NCBI RefSeq assembly: GCF_947331435.1
Contig: NZ_CAMZOF010000006.1
Coordinates: 124,001 to 188,000, forward strand
Direction: 5' to 3'
Length of the DNA stretch: 64,000 bases
Source: Pelagibius sp. Alg239-R121
Lineage (GTDB): Bacteria > Pseudomonadota > Alphaproteobacteria > Kiloniellales > Kiloniellaceae
In this document: piece by piece, positions 42,222 to 52,281 of the stretch
Position numbering within the stretch: the stretch's first letter is position 1
Layout: each line of letters begins with the position of its first letter
Notes under the pieces: model-generated
What the model was told of the DNA's origin: nothing
The model's database searches: none
What the model saw: the letters and a program-made list of their open reading frames with translations, nothing else
Translations under genes and position numbers: made by a program

Positions 42222-42989
42222 TCAATAGCTTTCTTTGGAAGGGGCCGAAGCATCGCCGCGGAGGACTGCTAACAGGTCGTTTAAGAGACCGCTGGCGCCG
42301 AAGCGGAAGTTTCCGGGAGCCGCCCAACCGGTGCCGAGGATCTTATCGCTTAACGCCAGATAGTCGGCCGCGTCGCTGGTCGAACGAATTCCTCCAGCCG
42401 CCTTGAAGCCTGTCGTGCCGCCGGTTTCCTTGATGGCGTTTAACATGGCTTCGGCTGCGGGCAGGGTCGCGGAAATCTCGACTTTGCCAGTCGAGGTCTT
42501 GATGAAATCCGCTCCGGCCTCGATGGCATCCAAACTCGCAGCCGAGATGTTTTCCGCTGTCTCGAGACGGCCAGTTTCCAGAATGACTTTCAGTAATGCG
42601 CTGTCGCCGCAGGCAGCTTTACAGGCGGTTATCAGTTCGCGGGCGAGTGCACGGTCACCGGCAAGCCAGGCGTTGTAGGGCATGACTACGTCAACCTCGT
42701 CGCCCCCGTCGGCGACGATTGCCGCCGTTTCCTCGACAGCCCTTCCAACATCGGTGGCGCCGGCCGGAAAGTTTGCGACCGCGGCCACCGCGACACCGCT
42801 TCCAGAAAGCAATTTCTTGGCGTGGGGGACGAATTGCGGCCAAACACAAACCGCTGCCGTATGGCCGAAATCGGAAACGGCGCGTTTGCAAAGCTCCGTG
42901 ACATCGGCTTCGCTATCGCCATCGTTTAAACTGGTAAGATCCAGCAGCGTCAGCGCTTTCTGCGCGACGGTGGTCACATCGTCAGTCAT
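42222..42989 (-). CDS. deoC: Deoxyribose-phosphate aldolase
   Basis: 255 residues from ATG 42989, overlapping the punA stop by 8 bp; a longer frame to 43103 runs inside punA and is discarded. TIM-barrel class I aldolase with the Schiff-base Lys in DFIKTSTGK and the second Lys in GFKAAGGIRS. It cleaves deoxyribose-5-phosphate to glyceraldehyde-3-phosphate and acetaldehyde, completing deoxynucleoside breakdown. Confidence 0.95.
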   Translation of the reverse strand: MTDDVTTVAQKALTLLDLTSLNDGDSEADVTELCKRAVSDFGHTAAVCVWPQFVPHAKKLLSGSGVAVAAVANFPAGATDVGRAVEETAAIVADGGDEVDVVMPYNAWLAGDRALARELITACKAACGDSALLKVILETGRLETAENISAASLDAIEAGADFIKTSTGKVEISATLPAAEAMLNAIKETGGTTGFKAAGGIRSTSDAADYLALSDKILGTGWAAPGNFRFGASGLLNDLLAVLRGDASAPSKESY

Positions 42990-43791
42990 TGGCTTGTCCT
43001 TCAAAGAACGCGATCGCCAGCTTTTTGAAGTCCTGCGCCGCGAGCGCGGCTTTCTCCATGGTCTGCGCATGGCTGAGAGGCATGTCGTCGAGTCCTGCGC
43101 CATAATTTGTGATGATGGAGAGCGCCGCGACCTTGAGCCCCAGATGCCGGGCCAGAATCACTTCGGGCACGGTTGACATGCCGACGGCATCGGCGCCCAG
43201 GATCTTGGCGGCGCGGATTTCAGCAGGGGTCTCGAAGTTGGGGCCGGAAAACCACATGTAAACGCCTTCATTCAGGGTCACACCCTGCTGTCGTGCGGAC
43301 TCATGTAGCTGAGCACGATAGTCCGGGCTGTAGGCGTCGATGAGGTCGACGAAACGGGTGGGGGCGGCTTCGCCGATCAAGGGAGACGTGCCTGCGAAAT
43401 TTATGTGGTCCGTAATCAGCATCAGACTGCCCGGGCCGGCGCCCTTGACCAGACTGCCGGCGGCGTTGGTCAACAGCAGAGACTTGCAGCCCGCTGCCTG
43501 TAAAGACCGAATGGGCCCCTTCATTGCGTCTGCCTTGCCGGCCTCATAATAATGGGCGCGACCCTGCATCATGGCAATGGAAACACCCCCAAGACGCCCT
43601 AGCACCAACTGGCCTTCATGGCCTTGAACCGTTGGTTTCGGGAAGCCTGGCAGATCGGCATAGGGGATGTGTTTGGCGTCTTCGACTGCATCGGCCAAGG
43701 CGCCCAGTCCGGATCCCAAAACCATACCGAAGGTGGGCGGGGTATCGCCGGCAGCCTCAAGGATGATTTCAGCCGCGTTTTTCGTACTCAT
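42982..43791 (-). CDS. punA: Purine-nucleoside phosphorylase
   Basis: 269 residues of the trimeric PNP family: GMVLGSGLGALAD, the phosphate loop, QGRAHYYEA, LTNAAGSL, FSGPNFETPAEIR and VGMSTVPEVILARH, with the substrate Asn in SIITNYGAG. It phosphorolyses inosine and guanosine and their deoxy forms. The start ATG overlaps the cdd stop. Confidence 0.93.
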   Translation of the reverse strand: MSTKNAAEIILEAAGDTPPTFGMVLGSGLGALADAVEDAKHIPYADLPGFPKPTVQGHEGQLVLGRLGGVSIAMMQGRAHYYEAGKADAMKGPIRSLQAAGCKSLLLTNAAGSLVKGAGPGSLMLITDHINFAGTSPLIGEAAPTRFVDLIDAYSPDYRAQLHESARQQGVTLNEGVYMWFSGPNFETPAEIRAAKILGADAVGMSTVPEVILARHLGLKVAALSIITNYGAGLDDMPLSHAQTMEKAALAAQDFKKLAIAFFEGQAND

Positions 43792-44180
43792 TTCAGGTTC
43801 TCCGGTCCGAACGACAGGGGCAAAAGCTCGTCGAGTGTGGTTGTCTTACGAAGCCCTTCGGGCCCGCAAACGTGAATCGCGGTCGCGCCGGCCGCGAACT
43901 CACGAATTTTCTGCCGGCAGCCGCCGCAGGGGGTCACCAACGCGTCGCCTTTCCCCATAACACAGACTTCGCTCAGACGCCGGACACCGGCATTGACCAT
44001 CGCTGCGATGGCAGAAGCTTCGGCGCAGAGACCTTCGGGATAGGCCGCATTCTCGACGTTGCAGCCGCTGTAAATCTCTCCATTGTCGGCACGAACGGCA
44101 GCGCCCACGGCGAACCCGGAGTAGGGGGCGTAAGCCCGACTCATCGCATCACGCGCCGCCGCGATCAGGTCTTCAGTCAC
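43788..44180 (-). CDS. cdd: Cytidine deaminase
   Basis: 130 residues from GTG 44180, 2 bp after the permease stop with AAGAGAGA as ribosome site; the open frame extends to 44639 inside the permease gene and is not coding. The zinc site is complete: CAEASAIAAM (Cys, catalytic Glu) and CGGCRQ. It deaminates cytidine and deoxycytidine to uridine forms. Confidence 0.94.
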   Translation of the reverse strand: MTEDLIAAARDAMSRAYAPYSGFAVGAAVRADNGEIYSGCNVENAAYPEGLCAEASAIAAMVNAGVRRLSEVCVMGKGDALVTPCGGCRQKIREFAAGATAIHVCGPEGLRKTTTLDELLPLSFGPENLK

Positions 44181-44182
44181 GT

Positions 44183-45157
44183 TTATCTCTCTTTTACGTA
44201 GGGTATTCCACTGGCTTTGGGAGCCACGGCCTTGCCGATAAATCCGGCGAGCAGGATCACCGTTAGGATATAGGGAAGCGCCTGAATGAGTTGAACCGGA
44301 ATCTCTCCGACAACCGGCATTTTCACGCCCTGAATTCGGTTCGCCACGGCATCCAGGAAACCAAAAAGAAGACAAGCCAACATGGCCGGTACCGGACGCC
44401 ACTTCCCGAAGATCATCGCGGCGAGGGCAATGAAACCCTGTCCGGCGGTCATGTTTTTGACAAAAGCGGCGTTCTGCGCTGTCGAAAGGTAGGTGCCTGC
44501 GATACCACAGAGCAGGCCGCAACACATCATAGCCTGGTACCGAAGTGCCGTGACGGAAATACCGGCCGTATCCACGGCAGATGGATTTTCGCCCACTGCC
44601 CGCAGGCGCAAGCCGAAACGTGTGCGGTATACGACCCACCAGGTCAGGGGGACTGCCAGATAGGCGACGTAGACGAGCAGGTTATGCCCGCTGATGATCT
44701 CGCTGTAGAGGGCACCGATGACAGGTACGCCTGTCAGGGCCTCGGCACCTGGCCAAATGAGGGGGCTGAAGCGTGCGTCGTTGGTGAGTGCCGGTGTCTG
44801 CCCGCCGCGCGAGAACCAGGCAATACCCAATGTTACGGTCAGCCCGGCGACCAATATGTTGATGGCAACGCCGCTGACCACTTGATTGCCCCGGTGGGTA
44901 ATACAGGCAAACCCATGAACCAGAGCAAGAACAACCGAGATGCCGATTCCGCCGAGCAACCCCATCCAGGCTGAATTCATGACATAGGCTGCCGAGGCGG
45001 CAGCAAAGGCGCTGGCCAGCATCTTGCCTTCCAGGCCGATATCGATGACGCCCGAACGCTCGGCGTAGAGTCCGGCAAGAGATGCGAGCACCAGTGGTGT
45101 GGCCACGCGGATCGTGGCGTCGAGGGTGGAGACCAGAAGTACGAAAAACTCATCCAT
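44183..45157 (-). CDS. Nucleoside ABC transporter permease (BPD_transp_2 family, NupQ-like)
   Basis: 324 residues, about nine membrane helices, with the family motif LEGKMLASAFAAA near the N-terminus and GENPSAVDTAGISV as the ATPase-contact loop. It forms a heterodimer with the next upstream permease. The orientation and spacing (4 bp gap) show co-transcription. Confidence 0.9.
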   Translation of the reverse strand: MDEFFVLLVSTLDATIRVATPLVLASLAGLYAERSGVIDIGLEGKMLASAFAAASAAYVMNSAWMGLLGGIGISVVLALVHGFACITHRGNQVVSGVAINILVAGLTVTLGIAWFSRGGQTPALTNDARFSPLIWPGAEALTGVPVIGALYSEIISGHNLLVYVAYLAVPLTWWVVYRTRFGLRLRAVGENPSAVDTAGISVTALRYQAMMCCGLLCGIAGTYLSTAQNAAFVKNMTAGQGFIALAAMIFGKWRPVPAMLACLLFGFLDAVANRIQGVKMPVVGEIPVQLIQALPYILTVILLAGFIGKAVAPKASGIPYVKER

Positions 45158-45161
45158 CGCC

Positions 45162-46295
45162 TTAGCCCTCCGCCGCAGATGCGCGCCGGGCGGCGGCCGA
45201 TGCCAGGATAAAGTAAATCCGTTCCACGGTTGGCTTAATCATCAGGGCGAGGGCACCGCTGAAGAGAATCACCAGTCCCTGAACCACTTCGACCATCTCT
45301 CTTGTGACCTTCGGCATGTCGAAGGAGAGCTCGGCGCCGCCTTGATAGAGCGTGCCGAATAGCAGGCTGGCGAAGATGATGCCGACGGGGTGATTGCGGC
45401 CCATCAGTGAGACGGCGATGCCCGCGAAACCATATCCGAGCTGGAAGTTCAGCAGCAGCCGGTGATGTACGCCCAAAACCTCATTCAGGCCGACGAAGCC
45501 GGCGAGACCACCAGAGACGCACATTGCCAGGATAACGATCTTTTTCGGATTGATTCCGGCATAGACGGCGGCAGTTTCGTTAAAACCCACTGTCCGGATC
45601 TCGTAACCCCATCGGGTTCGCCAGATGAAACCCCAGATCAGAACGCAGCAGACCAGGGCCCAAAAAATCGAGAGGTTCAGGGGCGACCGGGTAATCTCCA
45701 CACCGAACCAGGCGAATGCCTCATGCATGAACGGCAGCCAGGCAGATTGCGCGAACTCCCGGCTTTCGGGAGACATCTGACCCGGTTGGATCAGGACGTT
45801 GACCAGCAGATAGACCATCAGCGCAGAAGCGATGAAATTGAACATGATGGTCGTGATGACGATGTGGCTGCCGCGGTATGCCTGCAGGTAGGCGGGGATA
45901 TAGGCCCAGGCCGCACCGAACAAGGCTGAGGCCGCAATGGAGATCGGTAATATCAGAATGAACGGCAGACTGTTGTCGAACAGCAGCAAAGCAAGCCCAA
46001 CGCCGAGACCGCCAATGTAAGCTTGGCCTTCACCGCCGATATTGAAAAGGCCGGCGTGAAAGGCGACGGCAACCGCCAGGCCGGTGAAGATGAAGTTTGT
46101 GGTGTAATAGAGGGTGTAGCCGATACCCTCTTCAGTGCCGAAGGCACCCCATATCAGGATCCGCACGGCTTCGATCGGATCCTCGCCGATCAGCAGAATA
46201 ATCAGGCCAGACGCCAGAAATGCCAGCAGGATGTTGATGAAGGGAATGAGACCAACGTCGACCCAGCGTGGCACTGTACCGGAAATCACTCTCAT
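45162..46295 (-). CDS. Nucleoside ABC transporter permease (BPD_transp_2 family, NupP-like)
   Basis: 377 residues with about ten hydrophobic helices. It has the pattern FNIGGEGQAYIGGLG and the coupling loop GFNETAAVYAGINPKKI. It overlaps the ATPase gene by 4 bp. Together with the downstream permease it builds the membrane channel for nucleosides delivered by the BMP-family binding protein. Confidence 0.9.
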   Translation of the reverse strand: MRVISGTVPRWVDVGLIPFINILLAFLASGLIILLIGEDPIEAVRILIWGAFGTEEGIGYTLYYTTNFIFTGLAVAVAFHAGLFNIGGEGQAYIGGLGVGLALLLFDNSLPFILILPISIAASALFGAAWAYIPAYLQAYRGSHIVITTIMFNFIASALMVYLLVNVLIQPGQMSPESREFAQSAWLPFMHEAFAWFGVEITRSPLNLSIFWALVCCVLIWGFIWRTRWGYEIRTVGFNETAAVYAGINPKKIVILAMCVSGGLAGFVGLNEVLGVHHRLLLNFQLGYGFAGIAVSLMGRNHPVGIIFASLLFGTLYQGGAELSFDMPKVTREMVEVVQGLVILFSGALALMIKPTVERIYFILASAAARRASAAEG

Positions 46296-47866
46296 AGTTC
46301 GGCTCCCGTACTTGCCGGCGCTGTTCCTGAAGCGGGAGCCGCTTCCTGGGCGTCCGGCGCGGCGTTGGCCATCATCAGCCCGAGCAAGCGTTCGTCGGCG
46401 TCTTTGGGGGCGACTTCGCCGACGATCCGGCCTTCAAACATCACCAGGATGCGATCGCTCAGCGACATAATTTCTTCGAGTTCGACAGAGACCATCAGGA
46501 CTGCGGCACCTGCGTCTCGCATGCTCACCAAATTCTTGTGAATGTACTCGATTGCACCGATGTCCACACCACGCGTCGGCTGTCCGACAAGCAGCACATC
46601 GGGTTTACGGGCCATTTCCCGCGCCAGTACGATCTTCTGTTGGTTGCCGCCTGAAAAATTGGCGGACTTTAGGCTGGGTGTTGGAGGCCGGACATCGAAC
46701 GCCGCCATTTTTCCGGCGCAATCCTCCACGATCGCCTTGCGGTCCATGAGAATGGAGCCGTTATAGGCTTTATTCCTGTGGTAGCCGAGAATGGCCGATT
46801 CGTCGGCGGTAAAGGCCGTCACCAGCCCCATGCGATGACGGTCTTCCGGCACATGCGCGACCCCGAGATCGCGAAACTCGCGGGCGTCCAGGTGAGATTC
46901 GCGCGTTATCACAGTGCCATTGAGTTCGATCCGGCCCTTACTCGGGGCGACGATTCCAGAAAGCGCCTCAAGCAATTCGCTTTGCCCATTGCCCGAAACG
47001 CCGGCAATGCCAACGATCTCACCGCGGCGCACTGTCAGACTGACGTTATCAAGCCTGGGCACCCCATCGCTGTCGATGACCGAAAGGCCTTCGACTTTTA
47101 GGGCCGTCTCGCCGACCTGGGCTTCGTATTTGTCGACCTTTAGCAACACTTTGCGGCCGACCATCAATTCAGCCAGCTCTTCCTTACTGGTTTCGCTGGT
47201 TGTCCGGTGAGCAACCATTTCGCCGCCGCGCATGACGGAGACACCGTCGGTAACGGCCATGATTTCCTGGAGTTTGTGGGTGATGAGGATGACCGTCACG
47301 CCCTGGTCCTTCAGGGCCTTCAGGATCCTGAAGAGTTGGTCCGTCTCCTGCGGCGTCAAAACACCGGTCGGCTCATCGAGAATCAGGATTTCGGCACCCC
47401 GGTAGAGCGCCTTGAGAATCTCTACCCGCTGCTGCAAGCCAACCGGCAATTCACCCGCGAGCGCGTCAACCGGTACGTCGAGACCGTATTCACGCTCCAG
47501 CCGTTCGAGCTCTTCGCGGGCTGTATCGATGCCCTTGTCCAGCAGCGCGCCGCCTTCGGCGCCCAGCATGACGTTTTCCAGCACCGTAAAGGGATCGACC
47601 AGCATGAAATGCTGGTGGACCATGCCTATTCCGGCAGCGATCGCTTCGTGCGACCCGCGTATTTTGGTGGCTTGGCCGTTGATCAGGATGTCGCCGCTGT
47701 CGGCTTCGTAAAAGCCGTAGAGGATCGACATCAAGGTCGATTTGCCGGCACCGTTTTCGCCGATGATGCCGTGGATCGTGCCCTTGTCGATAGCGAGCGC
47801 AACGTTCTTGTTGGCGTGGACAGGGCCGAAAGACTTATTGATTCCCCGGAGTTCGATCGCGGTCAT
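46292..47866 (-). CDS. Nucleoside ABC transporter ATP-binding protein (two ABC domains)
   Basis: 524 residues in two ABC halves. The first has Walker A GENGAGKSTL, signature LPVGLQQRVEIL and Walker B ILILDEPTGVL. The second has the degenerate Walker A GVSGNGQSELL, signature FSGGNQQKIVLAREM, and VLLVGQPTRGVD where the usual Glu is Gln. One working and one degenerate site is normal for this sugar/nucleoside class. A Pro/Ala tail follows. Confidence 0.92.
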   Translation of the reverse strand: MTAIELRGINKSFGPVHANKNVALAIDKGTIHGIIGENGAGKSTLMSILYGFYEADSGDILINGQATKIRGSHEAIAAGIGMVHQHFMLVDPFTVLENVMLGAEGGALLDKGIDTAREELERLEREYGLDVPVDALAGELPVGLQQRVEILKALYRGAEILILDEPTGVLTPQETDQLFRILKALKDQGVTVILITHKLQEIMAVTDGVSVMRGGEMVAHRTTSETSKEELAELMVGRKVLLKVDKYEAQVGETALKVEGLSVIDSDGVPRLDNVSLTVRRGEIVGIAGVSGNGQSELLEALSGIVAPSKGRIELNGTVITRESHLDAREFRDLGVAHVPEDRHRMGLVTAFTADESAILGYHRNKAYNGSILMDRKAIVEDCAGKMAAFDVRPPTPSLKSANFSGGNQQKIVLAREMARKPDVLLVGQPTRGVDIGAIEYIHKNLVSMRDAGAAVLMVSVELEEIMSLSDRILVMFEGRIVGEVAPKDADERLLGLMMANAAPDAQEAAPASGTAPASTGAEL

Positions 47867-47887
47867 AGATGAGCCAATCGTTGAGCC

Positions 47888-47922
47888 GGAAGATAGACGG
47901 AACTAATTTCCGTCTATCTTCC
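47888..47922 (-). promoter_or_regulatory. Perfect 15-bp intercistronic hairpin after the binding-protein gene
   Basis: GGAAGATAGACGGAA and its exact complement across a 5-nt loop, without a T-run. It lies between the BMP-family gene and the ATPase gene on the minus strand. Such structures protect the upstream mRNA and let the binding protein be made in excess over the membrane parts. Confidence 0.7.
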
Positions 47923-48008
47923 TGGTGCTTTCCGAACGACGGTTTCGCGCGCTTCGACTTCTCCACAACGATGTGGGAGAGGCAGTTACAGCGCAAAAGA
48001 CACGTCGA

Positions 48009-49004
48009 TTAGTAGCTGCAGCTATTGTCCGACATATAGTCGTGGACAGTGATGGTGCCGGCAATGATGTCAGCCTTCACCTTGTCGACCATGGCCTGCA
48101 TCTCTGGAGTGATCAGACCTTTGTTGTGCTCATCAAGAGCCCAGTCGATGCCGCCTTCGGCAAGGCCGAGGACCTGAATGCCTGGTTTCCAGGTGCCGTC
48201 CTGCGCCCCTTTGAAGGCATTGTAGGCGGCAACGTCAACCCGCTTCAGCATTGAGGTAAGCATGGTGCCCGGATGCAGGTAATTCTGGTTGGAATCAACA
48301 CCGATGGCCAGCTTGCCGCTGTCCTTGGCGGCCTGATAGACACCGATGCCGGTTCCGCCGGCTGCTGCATATACGACGTCGACACCCCGGTCGAACTGGC
48401 TCTTTGCAAGCTCGCCACCCTTGGAAGGATCGTTCCAGGCCGCAGGTGTCGTACCCGTCATGTTCTGAATGACTTCGGTGCTCGCACCGGCGTGTTTAGC
48501 GCCTTGCTCGTAACCGCAGGCGAAGCGGCGAATCAAAGGAATGTCCATGCCCCCGACGAAGCCGACCTTACCGCTCTGTGACGCGGCGGCAGCCAGTGCA
48601 CCTACCAGGAAAGAACCTTCCTGCTCTTTAAAGACGACCGACTGCACGTTAGGCAGATCGACGACCATGTCGATGATGGTGAAGCGCGTGTCCGGAAACT
48701 CCTTGGCGACCTTTTCCATCGCCGGGCCCTGTGCGAAACCGACACCGACAACCGGGTCTGCGCCGCGCTGTGCCATTTTGCGAAGGGCCTGTTCACGCTG
48801 GGTTTCGTTCGTAACCTCGAACTCGCGATAGCTAATTCCGGTTTCGGCCTTGAACTTTTCGACGCCGTTATAGACGCCTTCGTTGAACGATTTATCAAAC
48901 TTTCCGCCCATGTCGAAGACCACGGCGGGTTTCACGTCAGCCGCGCTGGCGCTGGCGGCGGACAGAATTATTGCTGCTGATGCGGCAAGTAAAATCTGTT
49001 TCAT
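48009..49004 (-). CDS. BMP-family nucleoside substrate-binding protein
   Basis: 331 residues from ATG 49004 (SD ACGAGGC), with a signal peptide cleaved near ASASA-AD. The PF02608-type fold is recognisable: PAVVFDMGGKFDKSFNEGVY, RGADPVVGVGFAQG, KVGFVGGMDIPLIRRFACGY and AIGVDSNQNYLHPG. There is no lipobox, so the protein is a soluble periplasmic binder. It is the first gene of the nucleoside operon, 206 bp downstream of a candidate operator. Confidence 0.9.
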   Translation of the reverse strand: MKQILLAASAAIILSAASASAADVKPAVVFDMGGKFDKSFNEGVYNGVEKFKAETGISYREFEVTNETQREQALRKMAQRGADPVVGVGFAQGPAMEKVAKEFPDTRFTIIDMVVDLPNVQSVVFKEQEGSFLVGALAAAASQSGKVGFVGGMDIPLIRRFACGYEQGAKHAGASTEVIQNMTGTTPAAWNDPSKGGELAKSQFDRGVDVVYAAAGGTGIGVYQAAKDSGKLAIGVDSNQNYLHPGTMLTSMLKRVDVAAYNAFKGAQDGTWKPGIQVLGLAEGGIDWALDEHNKGLITPEMQAMVDKVKADIIAGTITVHDYMSDNSCSY

Positions 49005-49209
49005 TCGGAAGCCTCGTTTCCCTGTCATATCGGAGGTTGCAGTCTATTGTTATCCATTCAGCCGACTTTGTCGCGGCTGTTCTGGCGTTCGATCGTTTTC
49101 CCCGGTTCAGAAAAAATCGTAAATCAGCTTCTGGATTATATTAGTGGAGCGCGAATCACGTTCCTGATTGATTTACCTGGGATCGATTTATCCTTGATGA
49201 TCGACATTT

Positions 49210-49227
49210 CTTGTCCATCTGGTCAAG
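49210..49227. promoter_or_regulatory. Imperfect palindrome upstream of the nucleoside operon
   Basis: CTTGTCCA-TC-TGGTCAAG, 8-2-8 with one mismatch, in the ~290-bp AT-rich gap between the dpp and nucleoside operons. TGGTC half-sites are common in GntR-family operators. No regulator gene is adjacent. The gap holds no gene. Confidence 0.4.
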
Positions 49228-49297
49228 TTTTATATGTAGAACACAAACGTTTATTAGTGAAGTGATCAGGAAACAGCCCTCGGAGATTTTTTCGATG

Positions 49298-50308
49298 TCA
49301 GGCCGCAGTTTGATCCTGGTTGATCGTGTCTGCAAAATGGCAGGCAACCTTTTGCCGGGGGAAGTCGGTGAGTTCCGGCCGTTCCGTGCTGCAGCGTGCT
49401 TCGGCAAAGGGGCAGCGCTGATGAAATGCGCAGCCCGAGGGCGGATTGATAGGCGACGGCAGTTCGCCCTTCAGCTTGATGCGCTCGACTCTGTGGCGTG
49501 GATCAACGGCCGGCGTACTGGCGAGAAGCGCCTTGGTATAGGGATGCATCGGGTTTTGGAAAATCGCATCTCTCGGTCCGTGTTCGACCGGACGGCCGAG
49601 ATACATCACCATCACTTCGTCCGCGATGTGGCGCACGACACTGAGATCATGCGAGATAAAAAGATAGGCGAGGTTGAATTCCTCCTGCAGGTCCATCAAC
49701 AAATTGAGAACCTGGGCCTGGATTGAAACATCGAGTGCGGATACCGGTTCGTCAGCGACCAGGATACGAGGCTGCAACATCAGTGCCCGGGCCACCGCGA
49801 TGCGCTGCCGCTGACCGCCGGAAAACATATGTGGGTAGCGATTGTAGTGTTCGCGCCGCAGACCAACCTTGGTCAGCATCTCAAGCGCACGTTCTTTGCG
49901 TTCGGCCGCCGAGGCATCGCTGTTGATCACCATCGGCTCTTCCAGAATCGTCCCGATCTTTTTCCGCGGATTGAGCGAGCCGTAGGGATCCTGAAATACG
50001 ATCTGAACGTCCTGCCGCAGACGTTTCATCTCTTCACTGCTGGCATGGGCGACGTCGGCACCGTCGATGAGCAGTTCACCGGCCGTCGGTGTTTCGATCA
50101 GGGTCGCAACTCGGGCGAGGGTAGACTTGCCGCAGCCGGATTCCCCGACCACAGCCAGGGTCTTACCGGCCTGGAGGTTGAAACTTGCGCTCGCCAGCGC
50201 CTTGACGGTCTTTGGTTTGCTGAAAAACCCTCCACCAATGTCGTAATGACGGGCAAGCGACCTGGCTTCGAGGACGCTTTGAGAGTCGTGGTGCAACTGT
50301 TCGCTCAT
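49298..50308 (-). CDS. dppF: Dipeptide ABC transporter ATP-binding protein DppF
   Basis: 336 residues with Walker A GESGCGKSTL, signature FSGGQRQRIAVARALM and Walker B ILVADEPVSALD. The C-terminal oligopeptide extension (GCAFHQRCPFAEARC) marks the Opp/Dpp class, which often holds an iron-sulfur cluster via these cysteines. It overlaps dppD by 4 bp. Confidence 0.93.
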   Translation of the reverse strand: MSEQLHHDSQSVLEARSLARHYDIGGGFFSKPKTVKALASASFNLQAGKTLAVVGESGCGKSTLARVATLIETPTAGELLIDGADVAHASSEEMKRLRQDVQIVFQDPYGSLNPRKKIGTILEEPMVINSDASAAERKERALEMLTKVGLRREHYNRYPHMFSGGQRQRIAVARALMLQPRILVADEPVSALDVSIQAQVLNLLMDLQEEFNLAYLFISHDLSVVRHIADEVMVMYLGRPVEHGPRDAIFQNPMHPYTKALLASTPAVDPRHRVERIKLKGELPSPINPPSGCAFHQRCPFAEARCSTERPELTDFPRQKVACHFADTINQDQTAA

Positions 50309-51336
50309 GCCGTGCCTCCTGGCGCTGTGCCGCCTGTTTCATCGGCTGCCGACGCGCTGGACGATCCGGGAACCGATACAGGCAGTGGAAAATGACAGCG
50401 CACGAAGCCGGTGTGATCGGACGCCAGTTTAGGGGTCCGGTGTTGGCACTCATGCTGCATAAAACGGCAGCGTGGATTGAAGAGGCAACCATCCGGCCGG
50501 TCGCCGGCACCCGGTACCACGCCGGGAATGGTCGAAAGGCGCGATCCCTCGACACTGCGCTCCGGCAAGGCATCGAGAAGGGCGGAGGTGTATGGATGCC
50601 TGGGGCCTTCAAATAGGTCTTCGACACTTCGGACCTCAACCTGTTGCCCGGCGTACATGACCGTCACTCTTTGCGCGGTCTCTGCGACCACACCCATGTC
50701 GTGCGTGATAAGCACCATCGACATGCCGCGATCCCGTTGAAGGCTGCGCAGCAGGTCCAGGATTTGCGCCTGGATGGTCACATCGAGCGCTGTGGTGGGC
50801 TCGTCTGCGATCAGGAGGCGTGGGTTGCAGGAGATCGCCATCGCGATCATCACCCGTTGACTCATGCCGCCTGATAGCTGATGCGGAAACGCGTTAAGTC
50901 GCGATTCCGGAGCGGGAATTCCGACCTGCTCCAACAGTTCGATCGCCCTCCGCCGGCGCTCGGGCCGCGGCAGTCCCTCATGCACCTTCAAAGATTCCAT
51001 GATTTGGAAGCCGACAGTGAAACAGGGGTTGAGGCTGGTCATCGGCTCCTGGAAGATCATGGCAATGTCCTTGCCGATGATCTCGCGGCGTTGTTTCGCC
51101 GAAATCTGCAAAAGGTCAGTTCCGTCGAAGCTCAATCGATCAGCCGTCACCGTTGCGGTTGGTGGCAGTAATCCCATCAGGGCCAGCATTGTGACCGATT
51201 TGCCTGACCCGGATTCGCCGACGACGCCGACCAGTTCACCAGACTGAATATCGAGATTAATGCCGTCGACGGCGCGGAAAGGGCCATGAGCGGTCTGGAA
51301 TTCGACGGCGAGGTCGCGGATTTCAAGCAGTGCCAT
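50305..51336 (-). CDS. dppD: Dipeptide ABC transporter ATP-binding protein DppD
   Basis: 343 residues with Walker [12 protein letters not shown], signature [15 protein letters not shown] and Walker [13 protein letters not shown]. The C-terminal Cys motif of peptide transporters ([15 protein letters not shown]) is present. It pairs with DppF to drive import; genes overlap by 4 bp. Confidence 0.93.
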   Translation of the reverse strand: MALLEIRDLAVEFQTAHGPFRAVDGINLDIQSGELVGVVGESGSGKSVTMLALMGLLPPTATVTADRLSFDGTDLLQISAKQRREIIGKDIAMIFQEPMTSLNPCFTVGFQIMESLKVHEGLPRPERRRRAIELLEQVGIPAPESRLNAFPHQLSGGMSQRVMIAMAISCNPRLLIADEPTTALDVTIQAQILDLLRSLQRDRGMSMVLITHDMGVVAETAQRVTVMYAGQQVEVRSVEDLFEGPRHPYTSALLDALPERSVEGSRLSTIPGVVPGAGDRPDGCLFNPRCRFMQHECQHRTPKLASDHTGFVRCHFPLPVSVPGSSSASAADETGGTAPGGTA

Positions 51337-51338
51337 GG

Positions 51339-52277
51339 TCAGCTCCGCTTCAACTTGGGATCAAGGGCATCGCGTAAGCCGTCGCCCATCAAATTAAAGG
51401 CCAGCACCGAAATCAGGATTGCAAGTCCGGGGAAGGTCACGACCCACCAGGCGCGCAGAATGAAATCGCGGGCCTCTGAGAGCATGGTGCCCCATTCCGG
51501 AGTCGGCGGTTGTGCGCCCATTCCCAGAAACCCGAGCGCCGCCGCATCGAGAATGGCGGTCGAAAAGCTGAGGGTCGCCTGGACGATCAAGGGGGCCATG
51601 CAGTTCGGCAGTACGGTGATGTACATCAGCCGGAAGATTCCCGCACCGTTGACCCTGCTGGCGGTCACGTAATCTTTTGATAGTTCCGACATGACAGCCG
51701 CGCGGGTCAACCGCACGAAATGCGGCTGCAGCACGATGGCGATGGCGATCATGGCGTTGGTCAGGCTTGGCCCGAGAATCGCGACAAGCACCAGTGCCAT
51801 CAACAGGCTGGGAAACGCGAGGATCATGTCCATCAGGCGGAGGATGATGGTGCCGATGAAGCCCGGGAAAAAACCCGCAATCAGGCCCAGGGACACGCCC
51901 AGAGTGAGAGAGATCGAGACAACGATTACGCCCACAAAGAGCGATTCCCGCGAACCGTAGATCAGGCGCGAGAGGAGGTCTCGACCGACAGCGTCCGTGC
52001 CGAGCACGAAAGACCAGCTTCCACCTTCCTGCCAAGCCGGCGGTTGCAGCAAGTGATCGCGATACTGCTCGCTGGGCAAATGTGGTGCGACGACGTCGGC
52101 AGCCAGTGCGATCACAATCAAGAACAGCACGACGAAGAAACCGGCTACCGCGCCTTTGTTCTCGCTGAAATAATGCCAGAACTCCCGAACAGGATGAATT
52201 GGCGCGGCTTCCGGTGTGGCCGAAGGACTCCCGGAGGGGTCTTGCGGGTTCGCGGACATATCTGTGGTTACGGCCAT
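51339..52277 (-). CDS. dppC: Dipeptide ABC transporter permease DppC
   Basis: 312 residues from ATG 52277, five bases after the dppB stop with AGGTAA as ribosome site; the frame extends to 52334 inside dppB. A ~50-residue polar N-terminus rich in Pro/Ser precedes the OppC_N helix (FFVVLFLIVIALAADVVAP). BPD_transp_1 helices follow, with the EAA-type loop ASRVNGAGIFRLMYITVLPN. Confidence 0.92.
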   Translation of the reverse strand: MAVTTDMSANPQDPSGSPSATPEAAPIHPVREFWHYFSENKGAVAGFFVVLFLIVIALAADVVAPHLPSEQYRDHLLQPPAWQEGGSWSFVLGTDAVGRDLLSRLIYGSRESLFVGVIVVSISLTLGVSLGLIAGFFPGFIGTIILRLMDMILAFPSLLMALVLVAILGPSLTNAMIAIAIVLQPHFVRLTRAAVMSELSKDYVTASRVNGAGIFRLMYITVLPNCMAPLIVQATLSFSTAILDAAALGFLGMGAQPPTPEWGTMLSEARDFILRAWWVVTFPGLAILISVLAFNLMGDGLRDALDPKLKRS

Positions 52278-52281
52278 GGGA

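Noticed and set aside
42990-43103. N-terminal extension of the deoC frame
   Set aside because: It lies inside punA and is not part of the aldolase family; ATG 42989 fits.
44181-44639. N-terminal extension of the cdd frame
   Set aside because: It runs within the permease gene; the cytidine deaminase domain starts at GTG 44180.
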